This document shows, in pieces, positions 54,576-64,000 of a stretch of DNA of 64,000 nt. Source of the stretch: Closterium sp. Naga37s-1 (Eukaryota > Streptophyta > Zygnematophyceae > Desmidiales > Closteriaceae). The translations under genes were made by a program, and so were the position numbers. The stretch is taken from positions 186,001 through 250,000 of the forward strand of contig CANJKZ010000064.1 in assembly GCA_947471745.1 (NCBI GenBank), given 5' to 3'. Each line of letters starts with the position of its first letter. Within the stretch, counting starts at the first letter, position 1. The notes beneath the pieces are model-generated. The model did no database searches. It saw only the letters and a program-made list of their open reading frames with translations, and was not told where the DNA came from.

Positions 54576-57500
54576 AGCTGCGAATGATGAAGGAGCGGTT
54601 CGCGAAGCTGTTACTGGGCGAGGATATGTCGGGCGGCTCCAAGGGCGTGTGCCCCGCACTCGCCATGTCCAACGCCATCACCAACCTCTCAGGTATGCGC
54701 GCTCCTCCTGCGCGCATGTATCTTTCACTCGCGTAAAAGTCTTGCTGAGTTTTGACCGCAGAAAGCCAGCGTTTCTTTTCCAAACGAGTGTCTTTCTTTC
54801 CTTCTCTCCCGTTTCCCGCACTGGTTATGAGCATGCCGCTATCTATGCTCGCGCCTTTCTCATGTCATGTCATGTCATGCCATGTCGTTCTGCCATCATG
54901 CCATGACTAGTGGCGCTTCATCGCGCATACCCCGTTCAGTCACGCCCGCATAACCACTCCCTCCCTCGCCCATCCCACTCAACCCCCTCCCCCGTTGTTG
55001 ATGCATTTCGGAAGAAGCTCACCATCCCTGCCCCTCTCCCTTTCCCCCCAAACCACCCCCACTCTCCCCGCCCCCTCCCCCCACTCCTCCTCGCCTCCCG
55101 CCCGCTCCCGCCCTTGCCCCCTGCCCGCTGCCCGCCGCGCAGTGTCGCTGTTCGGCGAGGGCATGCGGCTGCGGCCGCTATCGGCGGACTGCAAGCGGCG
55201 GTGGCGCATGGAGATGGGCATCATGCTGTCCGTGTGCCAGCACATCGTCGAACTCGTGCCGCAGTCGCAACCCATGCCCGACGGCTCCACGCAGGAGGTC
55301 CGCCCCTCTCCCGCGCTCTCCCACTCACCCACTCGCTCGCTCAATCACCCACGCACGCACGCACGCACTCACTCATTCACTCACCCGCTCACGCACCCAC
55401 TCACGCACCCGCTCACTCGCCCTCTCGCTCGTTGCACCCTCACAAGGCATTTCCCCCGTCGGTAGGTTCCACTCTGCCAGTGGTTTTCCCGCTGCCGTCG
55501 TCTCGTTCCTACGCGTTCCGTACGGTCAGCGCAGTCCCCGGGCGCGGCCCCAACGCGCATGCCCCCCCCCTGGGCATGGCGGCGCCGGCACGCTGGGGGC
55601 GAAGAGGCGCGTATGGGGAGGGACCTGGGTTGGATTATCCGGGGCGAGGCGGGAAGGGACGGCGGGGCGGGGGAACACGGGTGTTGGGGGAGGCGCGGGA
55701 AGGAGATACGTGACGGGGGAGTGCTAGTTTAGCAGCAAGCGATGGCGATGTGCTTCGTGTGGTGTGGCTGGCAGTCCAGCCCAGCGTGATGCATCACGCA
55801 TCACTCGCCTATCGCTCTCCCCATCGCCCCTTTCCCACCCCCCCCCCCCGGTTTCGCCTCACCGCCCACGCCCCACCACCAATTCCCCCCCCTCCAATAC
55901 CCCCCTTCCCTCTCCCCCACCCCCACCCCTCCACCCCCCCGCCCCACTCCCCCGCGGCTGGCGCTGGTACGGCGCAGGTGATGGTGACGAAGCAGCGGGA
56001 CGACCTGCGGCAGCAGCTGCCTGCTCTGCGCAAGCTGGACGACATGCTGCTGGTGCGCGGGGGGGGGGGGGGAAGAGGGCTGTGCACGGGGGGAAACGCG
56101 GGAAGGAGGTGGGGGGAGGGGGAGCGGGGCAAGGGGGCATGGGGATGATTGATGGCGAAGCGGAGAGTCACGGGTGGGTTGGGGTGGGTACCTGTAGGTG
56201 GAAGGTGTGGTATGGTGGGTGGCTGGAGGTTGACTGCGAGCATAAGTGGGAGGTTTAATCTACCATCATCTTGAATGGTATAACAGGGTTTCTTCACGCT
56301 GTCGGCCTTTTCGCTCCCATAACGCAACCCCTTCCCTCGCCCCTTCTCCTTCCCTCTTCCTCTCCCCCTCCCTCCTCCTCTCCCTCTGTTCCCTCCTCTC
56401 CTGTCTCTTCCTCTCCCTTCACTCTCCCACCGCTCCTCTCCACATCCCCCTCTCCCACCTCTTCCCTCTCTATCCTCCCCATCCCCCGAGCAGGAGATGT
56501 TGGACGAGTGCAACAGCACGGAGTATTGGTACACGCAGGAACGACTTTTGAGTCGACTCTAAAGCCACCGCTCACCTCTCTCTCTCTCCTCCCCATCCCC
56601 CATGCAGGAGATGTTGGACGAGTGCAACAGCACGGAGTACTGGTACACACAGGAGCGCCCCGACCCTGTCGCCAACGGCGCAGTGGACGCACACAAGGCC
56701 GCAGGCTCCTCGTCCCGTCGCAACCCGCGCCACCGCGACGGGTGCACGTGCGCGGATTGCCAGGCGGACGCTGAAGACGACGACGGGTACGGGGGCGGAG
56801 GAAAAAAAGGGTCGAAAGCCCGAGGGGGCGGGGGCGGCGGCGGCGGCAGCAGCGGTGGGGGTGGCGGCGGGGGAGGGGTGATGCGGGAGTCGAAGACCGG
56901 CAAGTGGTGGCGGCCGGTGCCGCGGGTGCCGGTGTGTGGGTTGAGTGAGGCGCTGCGCAAGCACCTGGAGCACCAGATGGAGAAGGCGGCTCAGATTGTC
57001 AAGCTCGCCATGGCCATCAACACACAGGCGCTAGAGGATATGGCTGTGCCCGCTGCTTACACCGACAACCTGCCCAAGGTACCGCTGGGTGGGAATGGGA
57101 GGGCTGCTGCTACTTTTTAGTCGCCTCAAAGGCCATCAACACACAGGCACTTGAAGACATGGCTGTGCCTGCTGCTTACACCGACAACCTGCCCAAGGTA
57201 GGCTATTGTGTGCATGCATGTGTGGCTATTGTGCTTTCTCTGTTGCTGCTGTTCTTTGATCTGCCGTCCCTCTCTCGCCCCCTCTCTCGCTTCATCATCC
57301 TGCCCAGTCGCCCTTGCCCTGGGCATGCCGTCCCCTCCATCTCTCCCCTCCAACCGTTTCCTCCCCTCGCCTGTCACCCCACCACTCCCTTACACAATCC
57401 CCTCCCGGGCCCCAAACCCTCCCTGCACCACTCCCAACCCTGTCCCCCACATCCCACTCTCCTTCTCTCCCCCATCTCCACACACCCCCTTCAGTCGGGG

Positions 57501-60010
57501 CGGGCGGCACTGGGAGATCAGATATATTCGGTGATAATGAGCAGCAGCTTCAGTGTGGATCGTGTGTTGGACACAGTGGACCTCACCAACGAGCACGCGG
57601 CGCTCAAGCTCGCCTGCCGCCTTTTGAGTCGACTCAAAAAGCCCACCACTCCACCCACTCGCTCATGCAATCCTCCTCCCCCGTCCGTCCCTACCCCTGC
57701 CCCTGCCCCACCCCCTTCCCCTACCCCCGCGTCTCACAGTCGGGGCGGGCGGCACTGGGCGATCAGATATACTCGGTGATAATGAGCAGCAGCTTCAGTG
57801 TGGACCGGGTGTTGGACACAGTGGACCTCACCAACGAGCATGCTGCACTCAAGCTCGCCTGCCGCCTCGAGGCCGCTGTGTACCACTGGCGCAAGATGGC
57901 CCCGCCTCCCCCCACCAGGTGCGTCTGCGTCTGCGTGTACGCGTGCGTGCGTGCATGTGCTCAGTGCGCCTCTCCCCCCTACTGCACCCCCTCTTGCTCT
58001 ACTGCCACCACCACTTCCTGCTTTGCCCTATTCAGCTACATGTGGCAGTTGTTCCTATCACGAGTTTCTCGCTCCCCTGGTTGTGTTTCTTCCAGCTCTC
58101 TCCGCTTGCTTCCACCGCCCCTTCTCCCCCCACATCCCTGCCAACAACCTCGTCCCACCTCCCGTTTTCCCTCCCCACTCCTACCTACTCGCGCTCCTCG
58201 TCCCATTATCCCATCAGGTCCCCCCAGCTGACGCATTCAATGAGCGGGCACTACTCGAGCTCTGGTCCGCTGGGGAGAGATGTGTCCAAGTTTGAGGAGA
58301 ACGCCAACCGAGCAGAGGCGTGTCTGCGCAGCATCAAGGACCGCTGCCCCTCACTGCCCCAAACCACTCTCGACACCTCCAAAATCCTCTACAACACGGT
58401 CGGTACATCAGCGCCATGCCTGCTGCTGTGTGGCACTGCACCATTGCGGTTACCCTGCACTGCAGTGACAATAACGTGCCTGTTTCTTAGTGCCACATCC
58501 TTGTTTAGAGTTCACTCTTTACTCCACTTCCACTTACCCCTCTTCCCTCTCCCCCACCTCTCCCGTACCCGTCCCTCCCCTCACCCCCACCACCCGTACC
58601 CCTCCCTCATGCTCCCCGCTTCACCTCCCCTCCTCCCTCCCCTACCCTCTCCTTCCGCAGGACGTGGGGAAGGCAGTATTGGAGAGCTATTCCCGTGTGT
58701 TAGAGGGAGTGGCATCGAGTGTGCGCACGCGCATCCTGGACGTGCTACACGCGGACTACCTCGCCCACAACCCCGACGAGCACACACAGGACCGCCCCCT
58801 GCCCACACGCGTGGTGGACGAGCACCCGCCGCAGCAAATGAGGGAGCGGCACCTGGACTTCAGCCTGCACATCCCCGACAGCGCGTTTGACGCGGCCTCA
58901 GATTACGACGAGACGGGGTCGGTTTATTCTGATTGGAGCACGCCGAATCTCACTCCTGTGGGGCCGGCTCCTCACCATGTGCACGGGCACGGGCATGGGC
59001 ATGGACATGGGCATGGGCATGGGGGAGGGGGAGTGGGGTATGGTGGGAGTGGGCATGGCGGGGCGGGAGGGAGCGGGTCCGGCGTGCGGACGTTTGAGAT
59101 TCGGCAGCAGAGCCTGCCAGTGCGGCTGGGAAGCAATGACCCGCGCATGCAGGCAGAGGCACAGCGGGCCATAGAAGCCGCCGGGGGGGGAGGGCCACGG
59201 GGGGTGTTGCGGCCACACAGCCCCATGCACGCACAAGGGATGGAGGGGGGGAGAGGCTTAGGAGAGGCGGGCATGGGGGGTGGTGGTGGCGGCATGGTGC
59301 CTCCTCCGTTCATGCGGTCTGTCACGTCTCCCACCCACCGTGCGTCTTCCTCTCTTGAATCCTCTGCGCCAGGGGGAGGAGGGGGGAACGCAGGTCGGGG
59401 CATGCAGAACATGCAGGGTCACAATAGCTTCAGTGGCCGCCCATCTCCTCCTACCGGCCAGTACCCATACTCCCCCCCTGAGCACCGCTTTGCACCTGGA
59501 CAAGGGCAAGGGCATGGGCAAGCGCAAGGGCAAGCACACGGACAGGGGCAAGGGCAAGAGCAAGAGCACCAGGGAGGTGGGGCGAGTGCAGTGCCGTACA
59601 ACCATGCAGCTGCAGCGGCGGCGGCGGCAGCAGTAGCAGCTCGCAATCTGAACCGTTCAAACTCATGGAAGGGTTTCCTGCCATCGCGCAGGGGATCTAC
59701 CCACCATGCCGCCGCCGCTGCTGCTGCCGCTGCTGCAGCAGCAGCAGGTGGTGGCACGGGCATTGTAGGGGGGTCATCAGGAGGCGGAGGAGAAGGAGGA
59801 GGAGGGGGGGGGAGTCCGCAGATGGCTGGGGGAGGTGGGGCGTATGGTGGTGAAGGAGGGTCGCCGAACACAGGATATGGTGTGTACAGCATGGGAGGAG
59901 GAGGGGACATTGTAGGAGGCATGGTTGGGTCTCGTAGTGGCCCCTTGCCTCCTCATGCTCCCAGGGGCCTGGGGCACAAGCAGAACAGCGGTGACTGGAG
60001 CATGTCGTGA
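54576..60010 (+). CDS. RopGEF: PRONE-domain guanine nucleotide exchange factor for ROP GTPases (N-terminus unresolved)
   Basis: Exons 54576-54692, 55143-55297, 55978-56052, 56608-57078, 57740-57918, 58218-58398 and 58661-60010 join in frame (842 codons with stop). Seen in order: [219 protein letters not shown]. This is the full PRONE core. Members activate ROP small GTPases at the plasma membrane, controlling polar growth. Odd: a Gly-rich insert of about 60 residues within PRONE, a long Gly/His/Gln/Ala-rich tail ending [16 protein letters not shown]...GDWSMS, and three partial exon duplications, so exon choice must skip the partial copies. Confidence 0.9.
56428..56658 (+). repeat. Partial exon duplication 1 in the RopGEF gene with palindromic spacer
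   Basis: The intron end plus exon start (GAGATGTTGGACGAGTGCAA...) occurs at 56428-56544 and again at 56565-56658. Between the copies lies CTTTTGAGTCGACTCTAAAG (56545-56564), one base off a palindrome. The left copy runs into a stop in the PRONE frame, so the right copy must be the working exon. The copies differ at silent positions (TAT/TAC, ACG/ACA, GAA/GAG). Confidence 0.9.
57009..57197 (+). repeat. Partial exon duplication 2 in the RopGEF gene with degenerate palindromic spacer
   Basis: The exon end encoding [22 protein letters not shown] occurs at 57011-57078 and again at about 57131-57197, each followed by a GT donor (GTACCG and GTAGGC). The spacer end CTTTTTAGTCGCCTCAAAGG (57113-57132) is a decayed version of the palindrome. 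The aligned codon differences are silent (GCG/GCA, CTA/CTT, GAG/GAA, GAT/GAC, CCC/CCT). Confidence 0.87.
57378..57865 (+). repeat. Partial exon duplication 3 in the RopGEF gene with perfect palindromic spacer
   Basis: A segment starting CCCACCACTCC and ending in the exon at CTCGCCTGCCGC occurs at 57378-57620 and 57642-57865. Between the copies lies the perfect 18-bp palindrome TTTTGAGTCGACTCAAAA (57622-57639). The left copy has an acceptor but no donor. The right copy is the complete exon. The aligned exon codons differ only silently (GGA/GGC, TAT/TAC, GAT/GAC, CGT/CGG, CAC/CAT, GCG/GCT, GCG/GCA). Confidence 0.92.
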
Positions 60011-60645
60011 GGCTCGGGGATTTTCTGCGTGGAAAACCAATGCACCGTGTAGATGTGAGGTATGGATTGCCTCAGTTCTAATTCTACTTGGTAACGCTAG
60101 GTCTATTTATTTAGGGTTCATTCTGTACCAGGTTCAAGGATGTGGGTTATTTTGGTCTGCTGTATGGGGATGAGTTACAGGGACTCAGGACTAGTGTTCT
60201 GGTGGCAAGATTGGTCATGTGGTTCATGCCAATCATGACTGCTGTTAGTGGACATAGAAGCACACGCAGGTGATCATTTTGCAGCTGTTTTTTGGAGCTC
60301 CTGCATGTATTTATGGCTGAGGCTAAAATTGGTCATTTGAAAATAATGCTTTCACAGATTTGTTAGATAGTCAGTCCCCTAATAATAAATCAATGGAAAT
60401 TTGTCCATCATTTCGGCTCTTAGAACTTTCGCGACCCATTTCGGCACTTCCACGACGTTCGTGCCCTCTCATTGGCGGGTTCCTCGAAGGTAAATCGTCG
60501 CGACGCAAAGCTTCTGTCACCTCACCGCGCTGGAAAAGTCTTTCGCAACGTGGTTACCAGACACAGACATCACTCTTCGCACATGGACGACTCACTCTCG
60601 AGGATGGGATATTCGAGGAGGAAAAGGCGAGAGAGTACGACATTA
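60011..60645. other. RopGEF 3' flank up to the MITE
   Basis: AT-richer than the genes, and no coding region is recognised. Probably holds the RopGEF 3' UTR. It ends at TTA (60643-60645), one copy of the MITE target duplication. Confidence 0.5.
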
Positions 60646-61161
60646 GGGCGTGGAACATTTTAACGACCACGCCAAATGGTCGGATGTGTGGTTGTTTCTG
60701 GCGATTGCGAAGAATTTAGGGAAACCGCATTTTCTGGCACGCATAATAGTCACCCTGACTTGACCTGAAATCAGTGGTATCTCCCGTAAGTATTTTGGGG
60801 CCTCACCCACACTATCCATAAATTACCCCTGAATGTGCTCGACTCCTTTCCGCTCCCCCAAACATCCCACACCGCTTTCGAATGCTTACGTTTCTGCATC
60901 CCCCAAACATCCCACACCGCTTTCGAATGCTTACGTTTCTGCATCCCCCAAACATCCCACACCGCTTTCGAATGCATCCCCCAAACTCGAATTTAAACGT
61001 TTCTGCTTATTGGGGGTGGTTTTTAGTGGGTGCCCTACGTCCTGGCGAACAGAATCACATAGAAATCTCGCAACATTCGCATCTCTGTTACACCCTTCGC
61101 AATCGCCAGACCCAACCATATGGGCGACCATTTGACATGGTCGTTAAAATGTTCCACGCCC
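60646..61161. mobile_element. Tourist-like (PIF/Harbinger-type) MITE, 516 bp
   Basis: Terminal inverted repeats of about 67 bp start GGGCGTGGAACATTTTAACG at both ends (60646-60712 and 61095-61161) and match at about 58 of 67 positions. They are flanked by TTA on both sides (60643-60645 and 61162-61164), the usual PIF/Harbinger target duplication. There is no transposase frame inside. The middle holds a 45-bp minisatellite. It lies between RopGEF and the rhomboid gene, about 120 bp upstream of the latter's start. Confidence 0.85.
60855..60985. repeat. 45-bp minisatellite inside the MITE
   Basis: About 2.7 nearly identical copies of a 45-bp unit starting CCCCCAAACATCCCACACCG. Confidence 0.92.
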
Positions 61162-61285
61162 TTAGGAAGGTCTAAACCCGAGTGATCCCACCAGCTTCAT
61201 TGAAACGACTGCCCGCAGCTTCGAATCTCATTTCCTGGTTCCGCCTGTGCCGCAGCTTTCGGAGCTTATCAGTGTAGTTCTCGCC

Positions 61286-62709
61286 ATGTATCACACGCAG
61301 TGGTCGCGGAGGGTGTCGTCCCGTCGCGGAGCCGGTGCTCCGGTTTACGTCTACATCATGGCGTTACAAGCGCTCCAGCAATTCTTCCAGCAGCCGTATT
61401 CTCCGCCGGTCACCCTAGGGCTCATCGCGTTGATGGCGGGAATCCATTTTCGACCCGCAGGGTTTCTGGAGGATAGTCTTCCGTACGTGTCGGAGATTTG
61501 CATGAATCCAGCTCTCGTCGTCCAGGTAAGCCGACATGATTATCTTGCCTTCTAGCGCAAGCCTCTAAATTCGTCTCCGCGCGATCGTCTGAATTCATCT
61601 CGCGCAACGGGACTGGAGTTCCTGTCTTTCCCGTCGTGCCCCTGCCTTCGCACCCACTTGCCCTGCTTCTCTCCCGGAAATTAACATTTTCGCGTCCTCT
61701 CCCGTTACCCATCCCTGGCGGCTCCCAGGAGCGCAACTGGCGGCGGCTGTTACTGAGCGTGCTGTTCCACGCGGACGACGCGCATCTGATCTTCAACATG
61801 GTCTCGCTCCTCTGGAAGGGCGTGCACCTCGAGCGCCGCCTCGGCTCGCCGCGCTTCGCGGCCCTCGTGGCTGCCTTCGCGCTCCTCTCTCAGTCCCTGC
61901 ACGTCGCTGCTGCGCGCCTGCTGTCTGACGTGCTCGCGGTGCACACGCCGTTCTACAGGGAATGCTCCGTGGGGTTCTCAGGGGTACTCTTTGCTCTTAA
62001 AACCGTCATGAACGCGGATTCGCCCGCTTACTCGTCTGTGTATGGGTTTGTGCTGCCCACTAAGTACGCAGCATGGGCAGAGCTGCTGCTGATTCAGCTG
62101 CTGGTTCCGGAAGCTTCTTTCCTAGGGCACCTGTGTGGGATCCTCTCTGGGCTGATCTACCTCCATGGCCCTTCCCTCCTGCCGCGCTCTGCTCGTCCCT
62201 CCGCCTTGCTGTCCATGCTCGCTGCTCCGCTGCTCACGCTCTTCCCGTTTCTGCGCAGCTCAAGAGGGCGCACTTGGGGGTCTGGGCAGTCGGGGCAGGC
62301 TGACAGGGGGGGAGCAGCTGGAGCGGCGGGCCGGGGACGGAGCGCAGGAGGAACAGGAGGAAGAGGTGGAGGAGGAGGTGGGAGGGAAGCGGCATCAGCA
62401 GGTGAGGGGGAAGGGGCGTCAGCAGGTGGAGGGGGCGTATGGAGGTGCCGTGCATGCACGTATGTCAATCCGTGGCAGGCTGTGCGGTGTGCCATGTGTG
62501 AGGGAGCACGGCCAGCAGGAGGGAGAGATGTGGGGGGAGGAATGATAGGTGGGTATGGAAGGGACACTGCACCTTCTTTTCCAGATGGGGGGGAAGAGGA
62601 GAGTGGAATAGATGAGCAGCAGCAAGCACAGACATCACAAAGGTTGCAAGGGCATGCCACTTCTGCAGAACAGCTGAGAGCTTTGAGACTACAAAGGTTT
62701 GCTAGGTGA
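61286..62709 (+). CDS. RBL14: Rhomboid-like intramembrane serine protease with RanBP2 zinc finger (RBL14 type)
   Basis: Two exons, 61286-61525 and 61729-62709, phase 0, give 406 residues. Seen: a hydrophobic first segment (VTLGLIALMAGIHF); the rhomboid pattern LLLSVLFHADDAHLIFNMVSLLWKGVHLE; the catalytic Ser in VGFSGVLFA (S164) and His in FLGHLCGILSGLIYL (H214), the Ser-His dyad of rhomboids; TKYAAWAELLLIQLLVP before it; then a Gly-rich linker; and a RanBP2-type zinc finger GVWRCRACTYVNPWQAVRCAMCEG (C320, C323, C334, C337). The layout equals plant RBL14, including a short basic end (EQLRALRLQRFAR) that recalls p97/CDC48-binding tails of related rhomboids (inference). Family role: cleavage of membrane proteins within the bilayer, probably in ER or plastid membranes. 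ATG 61286 is the first good start in frame. Confidence 0.93.
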
Positions 62710-63402
62710 TGATTGTTGGCCTGAATGGCTATGATGTGTGAATTTTTATAATTGAACGACAACTGCTTGTTCACATTAATTGTTGGAATGTCATTACAAA
62801 TGGTCAAAGCCACCAATATAATATAGCTGATGACTCGAATCAAATTAGGAAGGGAAATTGAGTTCCTAAACTAACCTAAACTAAACTACCACTGTCACTG
62901 CAGCAGCCCCCCTCAGCAGGATAGCCAGACTGCAATCATTGATCAATCCCCTCGTTGCAAAACCATCAGGTGACTTGGTACGCTGGAACAAAATTGGCTC
63001 CCTGTTGAAGGGACAAAATTGATGCAATGAAAGGAGCTTGCGTGAGCTCCCAACCCAACTCGGCTCCTTCCAGCTGCAATTCTCTGCTCCCAGCAAAGAC
63101 GTCCCCGTCTGCAAAACTGCCGGCAGCAGAGCAAGTGTGTGTGTGCACGAATGTTTGCACCTGGGCGAGTATGGCTGGATCATTCCTGGGTAAATGACAG
63201 GTCCCCAAGCCCCGCGTTCGCAACAGCCCTCCACAATTGGCAGCAGGGCTGCTCTGATGTCGACCATGCAATCACCTGTGCTCCACATCCTCCTTTTGTC
63301 AACACCACTCCTGCAACAACTCCTCCAGTTGCCCTCAAAACCAGCGACAACCATCACTTTATGGCTCTCGTTTATCTGCCAGGACAGGCGAGCCTCCTCA
63401 AC
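62710..63402. other. Spacer between two convergent genes
   Basis: The 3' ends of the rhomboid gene (+) and the transporter gene (-) face each other. The first 150 bp after the rhomboid stop are AT-rich and probably its 3' UTR. No further gene is recognised. Confidence 0.5.
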
Positions 63403-64000
63403 TCACAACACCTGCGCCACTTGCTTGGCCTCTAGCACCATCTCTACTGCATTCTCCTCCCCTCCCATCCGGCCCTCTGGCAGCAGCATCTGCGAGGCAA
63501 CAGCTTCGTCCACGTCAGCAGTGAGGGCCATGAGCAGAGCCATGGTGGCCGCCACTCCCAGCGCTGACACCAGCGGCAGCGGGGACCCATCATCGCCCTC
63601 CTTCTCCGGCTCCTCCATCTTTCCGAACAGTTGCATCGTCAAACTGCCGACTGTTCATAAGCAGAGAGGGCGAGGGAGCGGGGGGGAGGGAGAGACAGGG
63701 CAAGCGGAGAGGAGAGGACAAGGGTGAGACAACGCGCTTTTGTGCGGTAGTGGTCACAGGCGGCGTCAAAGAGAAGGCGAGTCAAAGGTGAGAACGTGAA
63801 GTCAATTGTGGCAAAATCAACCAGAGGAAGGTTCAAGAAGCGCAGCTTACCTAGAATCAAGGCCGCGCCGACCCAGCCAACCGGACCCCACCGCTCATTC
63901 AGCAGCACCCACGCGAACGCGGCACCCCAGAGCGGCTCGAGAGTGTAAACCATGGCGGCCTCGGCAGCGGTGACGTCTCTGAGCGCGACGACCTCGACCC
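63403..64000 (-). CDS. EamA/DMT-family transporter, C-terminal end (partial at the window edge)
   Basis: Two exon pieces on the minus strand: from the right edge (64000) to 63851, then 63650-63403, joined in phase 1 by a GT-AG intron of 200 bp. Seen: VVALRDVTAAEAAMVYTLEPLWGAAFAWVLLNERWGPVGWVGAALIL|VGSLTMQLFGK, the last two membrane segments of EamA carriers. The motif TLEPLWGA-FAW-LL-ERW followed by G-W-GAALIL and a GSLTMQLFG end matches plastid-type plant members. A hydrophilic tail of about 70 residues follows. Transport substrate unknown; the 5' part lies outside the window. The spacing to the convergent rhomboid gene suggests no shared promoter. Confidence 0.85.

Noticed and set aside
56494-56550. 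First copy of the [16 protein letters not shown] exon as the working RopGEF exon
   Set aside because: It runs into a stop within the palindrome and has no donor. The second copy (56608 on) continues through the rest of PRONE in frame.
56545-57639. Palindrome as a sequencing linker
   Set aside because: Not fully excluded, but the three copies differ in sequence (one perfect, one nearly so, one decayed), which is unlike a synthetic linker. I keep raw-read inspection as the deciding check.

Overview
The window looks like nuclear DNA of a GC-rich streptophyte, most likely an alga or another early-diverging land-plant relative. The reasons are a PRONE-type RopGEF (a streptophyte family), a plant PTEN2-type phosphatase, a RBL14-type rhomboid with a RanBP2 zinc finger, two proteins with plastid-like leaders, GT-AG introns with long C/T tracts, and a Ty1/copia element. 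The species cannot be named from the sequence.

Layout, left to right: a cis-prenyltransferase gene (+, 536-2469, 3 exons); a plastid-type PhzF-family gene (+, 4093-6964, 6 exons); a broken Ty1/copia element on the minus strand (7157-14907) with near-identical 127-bp LTRs and a 217-bp solo LTR nested in its RNase H region; a PTEN2-type phosphatase gene (-, 49964 down to 15399, 12 exons); a pogo/Tigger-like DNA transposase with one in-frame stop (-, 50852-52869); a RopGEF gene (+, to 60010); a Tourist-like MITE (60646-61161); a RBL14-type rhomboid gene (+, 61286-62709); and the 3' end of an EamA/DMT transporter gene (-, 63403 to the right edge).

The dominant feature is a nearly uninterrupted tandem array of about 1,520 copies of an 18-bp, 78% GC unit (GGCGCGCGCGTGGACCAR), about 27.4 kb (18635-45989), lying wholly inside intron 8 of the PTEN gene. 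I found conserved PTEN exons on both sides: catalytic domain and start of C2 at 46275-49964, rest of C2 and the tail at 15399-18471. All 12 exons join in frame to a 1,309-residue protein. Because 18 is divisible by 3 and the unit has no stop in any frame, the array shows enormous open frames on both strands. These are artefacts of the repeat, not genes. On the strand transcribed with PTEN the unit has no AG dinucleotide, so it offers almost no 3' splice sites.

The second unusual feature is in the RopGEF gene. Three different exons each have a partial tandem duplicate, and the copies are separated by variants of an 18-20 bp palindrome (TTTTGAGTCGACTCAAAA). Where they align, the exon copies differ almost only at synonymous sites.

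The host genes do not form an obvious pathway. PTEN (phosphoinositide signalling) and RopGEF (ROP GTPase activation) both belong to membrane-signalling and polarity biology, but nothing in the sequence shows co-regulation.
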